Part shown: positions 1 to 11,500 of the stretch, piece after piece | Layout of the letters: every line of letters starts with the position of its first letter | Numbering within the stretch: the stretch's first letter is position 1 | Assembly (NCBI RefSeq): GCF_017916325.1 | Contig: NC_090149.1 | Span: forward strand, 2,501 to 66,500 | Length of the DNA stretch: 64,000 bases | Source: Leishmania martiniquensis | Lineage: Eukaryota > Euglenozoa > Kinetoplastea > Trypanosomatida > Trypanosomatidae | Reading direction: 5' to 3' | Made by a program: the position numbers and the translations under genes | The notes under the pieces: model-generated | What the model was told of the DNA's origin: nothing | Seen by the model: the letters and a program-made list of their open reading frames with translations, nothing else | Database searches by the model: none

Positions 1-507
1 CTTGCCCCGCCTAGATGCGTCCTGACATGTGGGCCAGTGTCTTGTGGCGCGCAGCCTGCGAATCCAGTTCCACTCGAACAGCACCCACGGGGCTGACGAG
101 GTGTCTCATGCGTCTGCGCCTGAAGAAGGAAGGGGAGCGAGGAAGCCGCAGTGCACCTCGTTAGCGGCGGGGAAACCGTGCATACAGAAAGTAAAGATAA
201 CATCGACGCAGCGAGACGCATGAAGCCGCACATGTACGTAGCCAAAGTAACGTATCGAGAAAACAGGAGCCTTGCAACGCCTGGTATCTTCAGAGGGCGG
301 CGGGGACATCGAGTGAAACCCTTTCAGCAGGGCTAAGCGGGTATCGCCACCTGAATGCGCTGGTGGGCTTTTTACCTCAAACCCACAAGTGTATGTATAA
401 TGGTGTCGTGAAGCATGAGACACGGTGCCGCCGAACTCGTAGTTTGCAGTTGATACGCAAGCCACTTCAGCCAAAAACTGAAGATACGTGCGTAAGAGAG
501 AGAGGGG

Positions 508-1740
508 GGGAGCGTTGCAGTTAAGCCACTGGCGCCCAAATCTGTGAGGAGGTGGTCCAGCCTGGTCTCCAACCCTGCCGCAGCGGCCTTCTTCAGGCGA
601 GTCGGAGGCGTGGTGTACAGTGCGGACCGGCTGTACATCGCCTACTACCTGATGCGACACGCTCGGAGCTCTCAAGGTTCGAGCCATGGGAAAGATTTCC
701 ATGCGCACGCAGGGGCGGAGCCGGACTGCGAAGACAGCCATAGCAGCCCTTGCACACCCGCGGGTACCCCCGACGGAGGGCCGCGCCAGCCGCAGCAGCA
801 GCCCACACACAGCTCCAGCACATTGCGCGGCATGGTGGGGTGGGGCGGAGCCCAGCACACAGACCGGGGCGGAATGTGACAGCGCGGCGCCAAGTACAAA
901 AGAAGAACACAGAGGGCCTCCCAGTGGCGGAAGAGAGCATCTCGAAGGCCGTCCAATCAGCCCAAGCGGTCTTGCGGGGTGGCGGCTTAAAGTGGGCCTA
1001 CACAGCCTACAGGAAACCACGCCCCATCCTTCGGCGCTCGCTAGCACAGGCGAGCGTACTGCCGTGCGATTCGCTCTCGCTTCGGGACCTACAGCGCCTG
1101 GAGCGCATGCGACGCACCCTGCGGACGCGGGCCGCCGTGTGTTTTCGACTCTTTACCTGACCTCCACTGCATCGCGGGGGTGCTGCCACGGCGCCCGAAG
1201 AAGGCCACCAGCAGGCCCACAGCGCTTCATTCTGCGCCACCTGACCCCTGCGCATCGCGACATGCCCGCGGGGCCTGCAAGCGATGTGGCCACGTGTTTC
1301 TTCTCTCGGCGCACACTGCGCGAGACAGACAGGCAGTAGCAACGATGGTAGCCTGCACGTGGGTGGCACGGTTCCTGCCGCACCACTACGCCTGTACGAT
1401 CGGTGATGCGTCATCACCTCCGCGCCGATTGCGCCGTTTACTCACCTCCGCTACGCAGGTGGAGCTCCGGTAGGGGACCTCTACTGCCCCTGTGCGGCAG
1501 AAACTGCAGCAGCGGCTGCACGCTCTTCTCCTATCCGAGCTTCTGAAGGAGGTGTCGGGGTCGGAGGGCGGCCAAGCTCGGATCGCCGAGTGGCTCACAG
1601 GGTCTGGATCTACAGCAGGACACGTCTCACCGACCCGACGCGGCCACTTCTGGGCATGCCCTGTGCACTGGCTAGGGGGAGTGGCCCCACAGTGTAGAGC
1701 TACAGAGGCGCTTTCTCTCTCTTTCTCTGCGCGCTCTCTT
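508..1740 (+). pseudogene. Decayed coding sequence, unidentified (possibly mobile element)
   Basis: Several plus-strand stretches have trypanosomatid-like codon use (G or C in third positions) but sit in different frames separated by stops. About 508-672 reads as a Trp/Phe/Tyr-containing globular segment with YSADRLYIAYYLMRHAR. About 880-1160 in another frame contains LRGGGLKWAYTAYRKPRP and ends at a TGA. About 1180-1473 has a CKRCGH pair. About 1492-1710 contains LQQRLHALLLSELLKEV. Together they look like one gene of more than 350 codons broken by several frameshifts. I do not recognise the family with confidence. A telomere-proximal TATE-type tyrosine-recombinase element is a guess from position and general appearance only. 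Confidence 0.45.
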
Positions 1741-2287
1741 TCAGGGAGCCGATGACGCCTGTAAACGGGCCAAAGGGCGTCGCTGCTGTACCCACGCCTT
1801 GACGCCTCGCACGCAACCGCGCACAAAGAAGAGAGGGGAAGAACGAGGGAAAGTTTCACGGTCTCATTCATTGGCGCTGCCACAGCTCCGCGTGTTGTCT
1901 TGCGCCCCAACCCCCCCCCCGGTATACATCGCCGAGCTCAGGCCACCTCGACACATTTACGAGGCCTTCCGCGCCCCCCTCGTTCAGCCCTCTTTGCTCC
2001 GCTTGCGGTACTCTCACAGTCAGCTCCGATGTGCCTCACGGAGATACACCAAGACAAAGACGCACATGCACATAACTGGGCTCCGAGTAGAAAAGGGAAC
2101 AAAAGTACTGAGAGTCCTCGGGACGAGCCACCACGAAATCGAGAGAGACACATGGACAAATCTCTTCATGTATATAGCTCCACAGCCATACACGCAGAGA
2201 TAGAGACGGGTATTGAGATGTTCATGCCCATCTAACCATACACACGCACATTTATATAGAGAAAGAGAGACATAAATATATGCACAG

Positions 2288-2302
2288 ATATATATATATA
2301 TA
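2288..2302. repeat. (AT)n microsatellite
   Basis: Uninterrupted alternating A/T run in purine-rich sequence with many GAGA-type tracts; no gene overlaps it. Confidence 0.9.
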
Positions 2303-3259
2303 CGCTAGAGACAGCAACGCAAACAGGCAGCACCAAGAGAAAAAGAGAGGGAAGCACAAAGGACGCCATCACAAAGAGACAAAAAGAGAGAGATAAAGGA
2401 CCGCAGAAGGAAACAGAGAGTGCCCGTCTCGATGCGCATCGCTGTGTAGCAGTAACTTGACGGACGTCACAGACCTGATTCAGCGTAGGGTCGAGGGATG
2501 CGACGGCAGGCCCGAGAAGCATCGACTGGTAGTCGAATGTGCTTTTTGCTGCACTCAGTAACTCCGGAGCAGGACGCAAGGCACTTTCTCAAGGAGATAC
2601 TCTGGAGCCAGCCACCCCTTGCTGCGCCTTGGGAACGCCTACAAGCTTGGTCAAAAGCCCGCTGGTGTCTCCTTACGCTACCACGTTGTCGGCCACCGCT
2701 CCCTCGCTTTGGTTGGGATGGGTGCAGTTAAGGCGCAGTGCACCCCGCCCCCCCCCACACACACACACACTTCGATGAGGGGTCGCATCTGAGACCCACT
2801 GAAGGTGTCACAAAGATGTGCGTCGTACACTCAGTAGCCAGTGGCAGGCCCTCGGTGGTGTCAGATAAGTGGCGATTCCGTGCACCGTTGGCAGGCAGGA
2901 GACAAAAAGGTCGGCTCCGCATAGGACGAACGCATGGTGCCTCCCCTTACCGCAAAAACTGTTAGAACTCCATGTAGCGGCTCAGACGGTTTCGAGGCGT
3001 CTGTGCCCCAGAGAACAACGTGTGCTGAGGTAAATTACGTTTCACGAAAGAGAGGACGCACTCAAAACACCGCGTTGCCAACCCGAGAAACGGCCCCCAT
3101 AAGGGAAAACACCTCCTTGAAAGCACCGCCACCGCCTCCACAGACACATACTCTGGGTGTGGGGCCGTCTCGATCTATGTGGGTGTGAAAACAAGCTCTG
3201 GCAGCGGCGCCTCCTCCTCCATAGGCCGATAGTCCACAAGCGGTGCGGGCACGTGGAGA

Positions 3260-3673
3260 GCTCGGCAGGTGCACTTCTCCACCGAGGAGCAGAAGGCAGG
3301 CGAGCGCCATTTGCGGGGGACGCGTCTGCGAGAGGGCCGAAAGCGTGCCACAGCGCACCATGACACCACGTGCTTGGCAGACATGCAGGAGGCGTGGCAT
3401 GCGCACCGCTGACCTCGACGACGCTGGACGGTGCCAGGCAGCGCATGGGCATCCTGTAGGAGAGAAGCCCGATACAATGCGGGAACCCGACGAGAGCCGA
3501 CGGCCGGCGACGCTGCCACATTTGCGAGAGGGAGGTCACAGGCCGGCGATGGCGGCTTCTCTCGTGCAGAGGAGCTTGACACAAGGAGCGTAGTCAGTAT
3601 ACTCCGAGTCCTGTGGAGGGCGCACGGTGGCGCCAACGCTTTTTTCGAGCAAAACGATGCAAGGAGGCGTTGA
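3260..3673 (+). pseudogene. Possible decayed coding fragment, unidentified
   Basis: One plus-strand frame (codons beginning near 3270) shows coding-like third positions over about 135 codons with one internal TGA near 3411, ending at a TGA near 3671. The translated fragment is Arg/Ala/Gly-rich, with FARGRSQAGDGGF and VVSILRVLWRAHGGANAFFE as its least random parts. No family is recognised. The opposite strand is also open, as often happens in GC-rich DNA, so orientation is uncertain. Confidence 0.3.
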
Positions 3674-6600
3674 TGGGGCACTGCCAAATTGTTTCATGAT
3701 TTCTGTGGCTCGGGGATCGGGGCGCGTCTGCTGTTGGAGCGAGCGCGCCCGTCTTCAGTGGAGTGTGGGTCCCCATCACCCATGGTCAGCATACTTTCGG
3801 TAGGAGGTGCTGTAGCACGCCAGCGGAAAAGTTGCCAACGGTGATGTAAAATGTGAAAAGGAAAAACCAGAAGCAGGCAAAGAAGCATATAGCCGCGCAC
3901 AAGCTTCTCAGTCACCGCAGACAAAAGGCGTGAAATGAAAACATCTACGCTAGCCAAAGACAAAAAAGCATGGAGGTTTCGTAAAACGGTCGACTGCCGA
4001 AAGGAGACTTCGTGGCGAACCGAAAGAGGTAAAACGGCCAAAGAGAAGATACAGTCTTTGTTACCCTCCTTTGACAAGATATACAAAAAAAATAAGGTAG
4101 GAGAACAAAGCGATGCAAAGGGACGGCATCGTTAAAGCGAAAGCCCGTCGGTGCATATGTCTGTTATTATAAAGTGTCTGGAAAAAAGTCTGAGGATGAG
4201 GCAAGGGAGGCAAGGAGATCTGAGCCAAAGTGAAGCGAAAAAAACTATGGAGGAGAGAACGAGATCTCTGGAAGAAGATTAGAAAGGGCTCTGCATGCAC
4301 AGATGAGGGTGAGCAGATAAGGTAGATGAGTGCATGTGAACAAAAAGTGTGGTGTAAGAAAAAAAAAGCAACCATTGTTTATCGTCTTTTTTCTGTTGAC
4401 TATCGGTGTTTTGCTTTGTGCTTTTTCTTTCTGTTATATTGCTTCTATCTTTTGTCGGCGATATGTATATAAAGTTCTCGTGGTATTCTTACGGTGCTTG
4501 GGGGTGCGCGGCAGGAAAGAAACGCGCGGACAAAAGAAGCACACAAAGAAAAGAATTCTGAAGAGAAAAGAATATCTGAAATGGAGTGCGAGATCTCAAA
4601 AGGAGGGAGAGAGGATGAGACCAGCAGGTAAGAAAGCGTTCTTAGGGCCACGTGGGTAGCGATGGACGTTGGCGGCTCTGCTCTACGGAGGCGTGTGTGT
4701 TTGGGGGTGAGCGTAAGGGTTGTCGGAACGAAGGAGCTGCATCCTTTTATGTGGAGGGGGGGCGATGGTCATATCACACCCTCAGGGAGCAGAGGGGAGA
4801 GAGGAGAGGCAGTGGGGTGAAGTGGCGTCGATGTGATCTCAGTCGGTAGAGAGAGGAAGAACGAATGAAGCGAGTGCATATTGATAATGGTCCTGCCGGC
4901 CGCATGCGCTAGACACCACGCCTCCACATGAGGAGCGGATGGCACGAACTCTCTGCTATAGTGCCGCCTCCCATTTATGCGTCCAGCAGACGTCTGGCCA
5001 CGTCCGCACGCCCCACCTTCACCCGCAACGATGGAAGTGGCAGTGGCGGCGAGCACTGGTGGACAACACAGACTCAACTATCTGTTTGTTGGAAAGAGCA
5101 CACGCAAGCAGCTGCATTGATCGCAAAGTGGGCGCCGGGCACGTGTCTGCGTCGCCTTGAGCGTTTCAGCACGTATGGGTGGCGGTGGCGGCTCTACTAG
5201 CGCTACTCCCTATATATAGACAGGGATGTACACCGAGAGCTCATCTGTCGGTGCGCTTGCTTCCCAGCAAGCGGGTGCTGGGAGGCCGCACAGTCACACG
5301 CCGGGCGGCGGTGCCGAGTTCGGCAAAGCAAATGCGCGAGCGGTCCTCACTATACACTTGTTGTCGGGATGCTTTCGACTCCGGCGTACCGCGTCGTGTC
5401 TTTCCACGGCGGGGAAGGGAAGGTAGACACTGATACGATAATGGGCTATTCACGGCGCGTCTCTGGCACATGTTGTGAAGAAAGAAAAGGAAAAGCAGAA
5501 GCGAGCACCTGACGCTCACATGTGTGCGGTCGTGCTTCCACGCGGTGCATTCCGTAGGAGGAGCGGGAGAGCAAACGAAGAGCAGCCTCGGCTGCACGGG
5601 CACGGGAAAATGTGGTTGAGGAGGTGGGTGGTGTCTTCTGCGCACTCTTTTTCCTGGGAAGGGCGATAGACTTTGGTTTGAGCGTGATGACGGAGAAAGG
5701 CTTCTTTTGCGCCTGCTGTTAGCAGACTTGTGTTAGAGAGGACGAAAGGGGTAAGGGGAAATGTGCTGCGCTTAAATTGTTGGACAGGTAGTTTCTGGCA
5801 GTATGCAACTTTTTAGTGTGCTCTTCTTGGCGTGAAGTGAAAGGCGAGTGTTTGTGGGGGGGGCCTTCTTTCCAGCCTTGGCTTTCTTTGGTTGTGTTGC
5901 ACTTTCTCAAAGTGTATGACTTCAGGTGGGAAATTTGACGTTTTAATATGAAAGAGTTCAGATTTATCCTGCATGCTTCATGGCGTAGGGACTTCTGAGT
6001 CCGAGAAGCGGGCGGGCTTGAAAAATTAGAAAAGGTGGCTTTCGAACGGAGCCACGCACCACTACTTTGCTTCACAGGTGGAAACGCTTGTCGCTGGATA
6101 CTTTAGCAATGCTGACACTGATGGCGCTGCGTCGCGTTGATACCGGCCACACTGAAAAGAGGAAAGTAAAGCGAAGGGGGCTAGATTGTCCACTCAAGTC
6201 TCGGAACGTGGAGGCTGGCGCTGGCGAAGTGGCAGCAGAAGGGTGAAAACAGTACTGCTGATCAAGCCCTTATACTGTGAGTCAAAATTGGCGGCTCACT
6301 GCTTTGCCTCTAGGGGGGAGGGCCTGCGACAAGCTGTGCGGGCTGTACTTCGCGCTGCTCCTCCGGGGAGGGACATATCTGTGGTCGAGAGCGCCTGGTG
6401 CTCTTTGGTGGGTTGGAAAGGCGACGAAAATTCTCCACGGGAAACGATAGGCTCTCAGGCTCGAAAGTTTCCATGAGGCTCAGCTTTAGCGCGATGAATG
6501 GGAACGTGAGCCGGATACCTTTGAGTGGCCAAACAGATGTCTCTTTGAAGTTCGTGGTCCAACAGCAGAGTAGAGCGAAACATCGTATCTCGTCACACCA

Positions 6601-7174
6601 CCTTCGTTGCGCACGTTCTACGCGCTGTAGGGAATCGGAGGTGACTGCATAGCAAGCTCCAAGAATCCCATAAGCGCTGCCATTCACTTTTAGAGGCTGG
6701 TTATGAAGTACTGCATTGCACTTTATCCGAGGAAGCTTAGTACACGCTCCGGTCTCCCCAAGTACTTCGGGCCATAGTGCACCACAGTGGAGGGACCTCG
6801 GGAATAAACAAAAAACGAAACCGCTATTGGTTTGATTCTCATGTCTATCTGACGATCGTCGTTTTTTTGGTATGCTCGCTTGCATTGGTGTTAGGCCATC
6901 AATGCTATGTCGAGAAGTGCAACTTATCTGGGCTTCTTACAGTGCCGCTTCACTTTTTGGTGCTCTTGGTGCGCGCCCCAGTGCTAGTAGGTCCAAAGTC
7001 TAGCTGCACCCCCATTGGAGGGTAAAAGAGGTAATGTTTTGCCTCTGAAACACTTTCTTGTATGTATCCTTCGGTGACGCTCACTCTTTTTTTTTTTGGA
7101 ATCGTCATTACGTAAGTAAACTGATCCTTTGTCACATTAGGGTTTTGCTGAGAAACATAGCGTAACCTGTCCTC

Positions 7175-8065
7175 ATGTCATCTAGCGTAGTGATTGTGGG
7201 TGACTCTATCTGTGGGGGTGACGCTGATCAAAAGCTCGGCACGAGTCTCGACGAAGTTTATCTGCGGGGATTTAATACATTTTCCGGAAACCATCCAAGT
7301 GACGTAGCGCTGCTCCACGAAGGGGCAGGGGAAATAGTGTCTGCTATCAATGGGCAAATAGAAGTCACAGACCGTGTGATATCGGTGAAAGGGCTGCTTC
7401 CACGGTATCAACCCGAAATCGGTGATGTGGTAGTTGGCCGGATATTAGAAGTTGCCGGCAACAAGTGGCAGGTGGATGTGAATTCGACCCAAACTGCGGT
7501 TATGCTTCTCTCAAACGTAACAGAGCCTGGGGGTATTTTGCGACGGCGAGGGCGGGGCGATGAGCTAGGGATGCGTCAGATTTTTGATCAAGATGACTTG
7601 ATTGCGGCAGAGGTTCAGCGGATCTCGCCCGATGGTGTCGCATCACTCCACACGCGCGCAGCCGCAAAGTATGGGCAGCTATCGGGGCTTGGTATTTTGG
7701 TGAGTGTTCGCCCCTCCTTGGTGAAACGTGCTAAGCATCAGTTTCTGGAGCTCGAGAGCTTCAGCACGCAGCTGATTATTGGTATGAATGGCAACATATG
7801 GGTTTGCCCAATGGAATCCCTCGCTACCATGACAGATGGGAGCGAGCACGCTACCGACGCACGCCAAAACGTGGCACGTGTTGCGAACTGCATAAAAGCA
7901 CTAGGAACGGGACGAGTTCAGATCAACCCAGCATCCATTGAAGCCAGCGTTATGGCATCGCTGGAAGCAGGCTTGTCAGCGTTTGAACTGACTACTGAAA
8001 AGCACCGAGGTGCTTTTTTGGCACGCGTTGTAGAAGTGGTAGGCATGAAGCGCCATCGTCAATAG
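7175..8065 (+). CDS. RRP4: Exosome RNA-binding cap subunit RRP4
   Basis: A 296-residue homologue of Rrp4, one of the three S1/KH cap proteins of the exosome, which processes and degrades RNA in the nucleus and cytoplasm. The N-terminal part ends in the VTDRVISVKGLLPRYQPEIG segment that leads into the S1 domain (about residues 85-155, with GDVVVGRILEVAGNKWQVD). A KH-type domain follows, with the family signature IIGMNGNIWV near residues 200-210. Length is normal for the family. The ATG follows AG dinucleotides at 7139-7140 and 7159-7160; a T run just upstream at 7089-7098 is consistent with a trans-splice site. It is the first intact gene of the array, and the next gene begins about 490 bases later. 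Confidence 0.93.
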   Translation: MSSSVVIVGDSICGGDADQKLGTSLDEVYLRGFNTFSGNHPSDVALLHEGAGEIVSAINGQIEVTDRVISVKGLLPRYQPEIGDVVVGRILEVAGNKWQVDVNSTQTAVMLLSNVTEPGGILRRRGRGDELGMRQIFDQDDLIAAEVQRISPDGVASLHTRAAAKYGQLSGLGILVSVRPSLVKRAKHQFLELESFSTQLIIGMNGNIWVCPMESLATMTDGSEHATDARQNVARVANCIKALGTGRVQINPASIEASVMASLEAGLSAFELTTEKHRGAFLARVVEVVGMKRHRQ

Positions 8066-8558
8066 GGTGATTGCCTTTCTTTGTGAACCCCAACGTATAG
8101 GATTGATTCTTTATTTTCACATATGAGTCGCTTTCATTCTTCAGTCAGTGTTGCAAAAGCTGATCTGTGTCGTATAATGATAATAATGTTTTTCTCTGAA
8201 GTGTGTACTGAGGAGGTACCTTTTGATGAAGGAGAAAAAACTACCAAATTATGTGCCAATCAAGAGCCATGGCTTTTTCCGGAGCTAGAAGGTCTCTCTA
8301 GCGCATGGAGTTAGGAAAAGGGAGCCTCACTATACCTTGCGTGAAGGCAATCCTGAGCGATCACTTTGCGTTTCTCTGCAATTTTTGCGAGTGTTTTTTT
8401 TTCGTTGACACGTCATCCGCTAGCGGCTGCTGTGTTGCCCCACTTGGTCGATTGTGCAGTATCTGTCTATCTCCTTTTTTTTCTACTTGTTGGCACCACC
8501 TACGGCTCAACGGTTTTTCTTTTTGTGCGAAGGAGACTTCAGAATCATCTCTTGGGCT
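8066..8558. other. Intergenic region RRP4 - PI3K
   Basis: About 490 bases without a gene. The right half has three pyrimidine-rich tracts, the last just before the AG at 8533-8534. No conserved element is seen. Confidence 0.7.
8474..8534 (+). promoter_or_regulatory. Likely trans-splice acceptor of the PI3K gene
   Basis: A long T/C-rich tract interrupted by one short mixed stretch ends in GCGAAGGAG. Using the AG at 8533-8534 would place the mRNA 5' end 24 bases before the ATG at 8559. It would exclude the upstream in-frame GTG-initiated extension. This is why 8559 is preferred as the start. Confidence 0.6.
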
Positions 8559-11500
8559 ATGTCTACTCGCAGGCAGCTACAGCTTCCGAAACAATGGGAA
8601 AAATTTCGAGTCGGAATTGAGGAGGAACTTCGACAGGACGAGCTATCTGAAGCTGCGATAAAAGGAGAACTGAATCGTTTCAATGAATGTAGTCGCCACA
8701 CTGTTTCAGTGCTCACAGATGGTTTGCGCTCTCTCGTATTTGGCAGTGAGGAAAGTGCTGCCTCCTCTCGCGATATTGACGATGCTGTGGAGTACATTGT
8801 GGGGCCGCAGCACACATGGAACAGCAACTGCGAGGAAGTTCGCGAATTTCGGCGCCTGATTGGGACAGCATACATGAACGAATGGAAACTTTTCCAGTCT
8901 TTCAATCCAACAGTGCCAGAGCGCCTTGCAAAACGTAGCCTGCCACAGTTATTTTTACTACCCCCGCTTCAAAAGGCACAAGCAGATCTTTTAATACGAG
9001 TGAGTGCGAGCAAAGCCTCCTCAGTATATGGCATGATCCCGATGCATTTGTGGTACGTAGATCTGGCGGGGCAGCGCTGCTCTTCAATGCAGGAGTTCTC
9101 TTTTGACACAGTTGCTGATAGCGCCATCAAGCTCGCTACGAACCGATTGTCGGAGTTGATGACGATGAAGGGGAAAATGAACGGAGGAAAACGTGTTTTT
9201 GTTTTCCGTGTCAAGGGGCGAAATGAGTATCTATACGGCTCGAAACCTCTCATCGACTTCCGGTACATACGTGATTGCGTAAGCAAGCAGCTGGATATTC
9301 ATTTGATCGTGGAGCCGAAAAATGAGAGAATTCTTGTGGCTCCGCTTTTTTATCCGTCCTACCCCTCTCAGGCTCGACCTAGTCCTCGTCATGGAGAGCT
9401 GTGCAAGAGTAATGCCTCTGAAATCAGTTTGTGGAGTCTCAGCAGGAAGCTTTCTCTTCGGATTATTGGTGGATTCGAGAAGCTGATTGTCTCTCCTACA
9501 CGCATGAAGGAGGAGAATATGCGCGATTCTGCGAATCTGTATCTTGCAGTTCTTGTGGAAGCGTATGTCGGCACCTGGCGCTGTTGCGAACCCCAAATCA
9601 CCGGCTGGCAACTGCGCGAGAATGCAAAGAACATTGATGGTTCAGCTACGAAGTTGCTCTGGAAGGATGGTGGAACGGTGACCTTCAGCATCGATCTCTC
9701 GAATGTGCCGAGAGAGCTAAAGCTGTGCTTTACGCTGGTGGCAGCCCCGAACGACAAAATCGCCGGAGGGAAAGCAGCCACTGCGGAAGACGTGATCGCT
9801 GCTGCTGAAGATAGTGCGAGAAGAACCGATGAGCAAGGATTTTCTGTCCTTTTTTTGGGCACAGCGGCCACGCAGCTTTTCGATTATGCGGCGAAAATGC
9901 GAATGGGTACGGGGCGCATCTGCCTGTGGGACGGCAAGACCCGTGCAAACCCGATCGGCTTGAACTCTATCAACCCCGATGTGAACGCGTGCACATTTGA
10001 GGTGGAGTTTCCGTGCTTTGACAAGCCTGTCGTGTTCCCTAGTGGTCGACCTCCGCGGCAGAAGAAGGAGGATGCTCAGCGAAACCTCGAAGACCGAGAG
10101 GCTGCCCTGAGTAGTCATCTGATCAACAACCATGTAGAACAGCTGCGGCAGCTGAAGCGAGTGCTGGCGTACGACCCCCTGGAGCATCTGACAAGTGACG
10201 ACAAGACTATTCTGTGGAAGTATCGAGAGATGCTTCTCGATCGACCACAAGCTATGGCAAAGGTGCTCAGCGCGGTGAATTGGCTTATGCCGTTCGATGT
10301 GTACGAAGCGCACTGCCTTCTTCGTCGATGGCGTCCCCTAGCCGCGTTCGATGCGTTACAGCTACTTGACGCGCAGTACGCTGACTTGGCGGTTCGTGAG
10401 CAGGCGGTGGAGTACATTGATGAAATGTCGGACTACGAGCTGCGGGGGTGCATTTTGCAGCTCGTGCAAGTACTCAAATACGAGCCGTATCACTACTCGG
10501 CGTTAGCGCGCTTTCTCCTGAGGCGGTCGCTTCGTTCGAACCACATCATTGGTCACTACGTATTTTGGTACCTAGCCGCTGAGGTGAAGAACCCCGCCAT
10601 TTGCGAGCGGCACGGTCTTCTACTGGAGGAGCTGATAAAGCGCTCCCCCCTCCGGTGGGGTTACCTGCGGCAGGTGTATGTTTGCAACGAACTGCTTCAG
10701 TGCGCACTGAGTGTGCAGCGGGCACCCAAAAAGGACCGTATCAAGTGTCTGCATGAAAGCCTCGCTCAGGTGCGCTTTCCTCAGCGATTTACCCTCGCAC
10801 TCAACCCCTCAATGGAGTGCTGCGCGGTGGAAATCAATCAGTGCAAGGTTATGTGTTCGAAAAAGCTCCCTTTATGGCTTGCCTTCAGGAATCATCTCAA
10901 TCAAGACGATCTTTTTTTCGTCATATTCAAGTCTGGCGACGACCTCAGACAAGACCTGTTCACGCTACAGCTGCTGGAGCTGATGGACGGCTTATGGAAG
11001 GCAACGGGGCTCGACCTTCATCTCACCCCATACGGCTGCATCTCTACAGGAGAAGGTGTTGGGATGATCGAAGTGGTAATGAACAGCGATACCATCGCCA
11101 ACATTACGAGACAAGAGGGAGGGGCACAGGCTGCGTTCAGCGATGAGCCCATGCTCAACTGGCTTCGCCGTTTCAACCATGATCGCAGTGATGTCGAGCG
11201 ATGCATGTGGAATTTCGTCCTTAGCGTCGCCGGCTACACAGTGGCCACATACGTCCTAGGAATCGGAGACAGACATAATGACAACATCATGCTCCGTCAG
11301 GATGGTACCCTCTTTCACATCGATTTTGGCCACTTTCTGGGCAATTACAAGACGAAGTTCGGCATCAAACGTGAGACAGCGCCGTTCATATTCACTCCCA
11401 TGTACCTGTATGCGATGGGTGGGTCGAGTAGCCCAATCTTCAAGCACTTTGTGGACGTAGCATGCCAAGCGTACAACGCGCTGCGGCGACACAGCAGCAC

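Larger units (their letters stand above)
1..7174. other. Gene-poor left flank
   Basis: No intact conserved gene is visible on either strand in these 7.2 kb. The first ~3.7 kb is GC-rich and contains coding-like fragments (separate entries). From about 3.7 kb to 7.1 kb the sequence is clearly richer in A and T, with many A and T runs and no frame with trypanosomatid codon bias. All genes to the right run left to right, so the promoter-less dispersed start of the polycistronic unit, or a subtelomere-to-core boundary, could lie here; that is inference. No telomeric repeat array is present. Confidence 0.6.

Noticed and set aside
2498..2731. Overlapping open frames in the left flank
   Set aside because: Two plus frames look equally plausible, neither is long, and no motif is seen.
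6310..6885. 191-codon open frame on the minus strand
   Set aside because: Codon use is not like the genes here, no family motif, AT-rich context; a vague resemblance of LQRVERAQRRW to reverse-transcriptase tails is too short to use.
7136..7141. TTAGGG hexamer
   Set aside because: A single occurrence, not a telomeric array.
8454..8558. 35-codon upstream extension of the PI3K frame
   Set aside because: It begins at a GTG, encodes Phe/Leu runs from a pyrimidine tract and lies mostly before a good splice acceptor.
9717..10313. 198-codon open frame on the minus strand within the PI3K gene
   Set aside because: Antisense shadow of a well-supported kinase gene.
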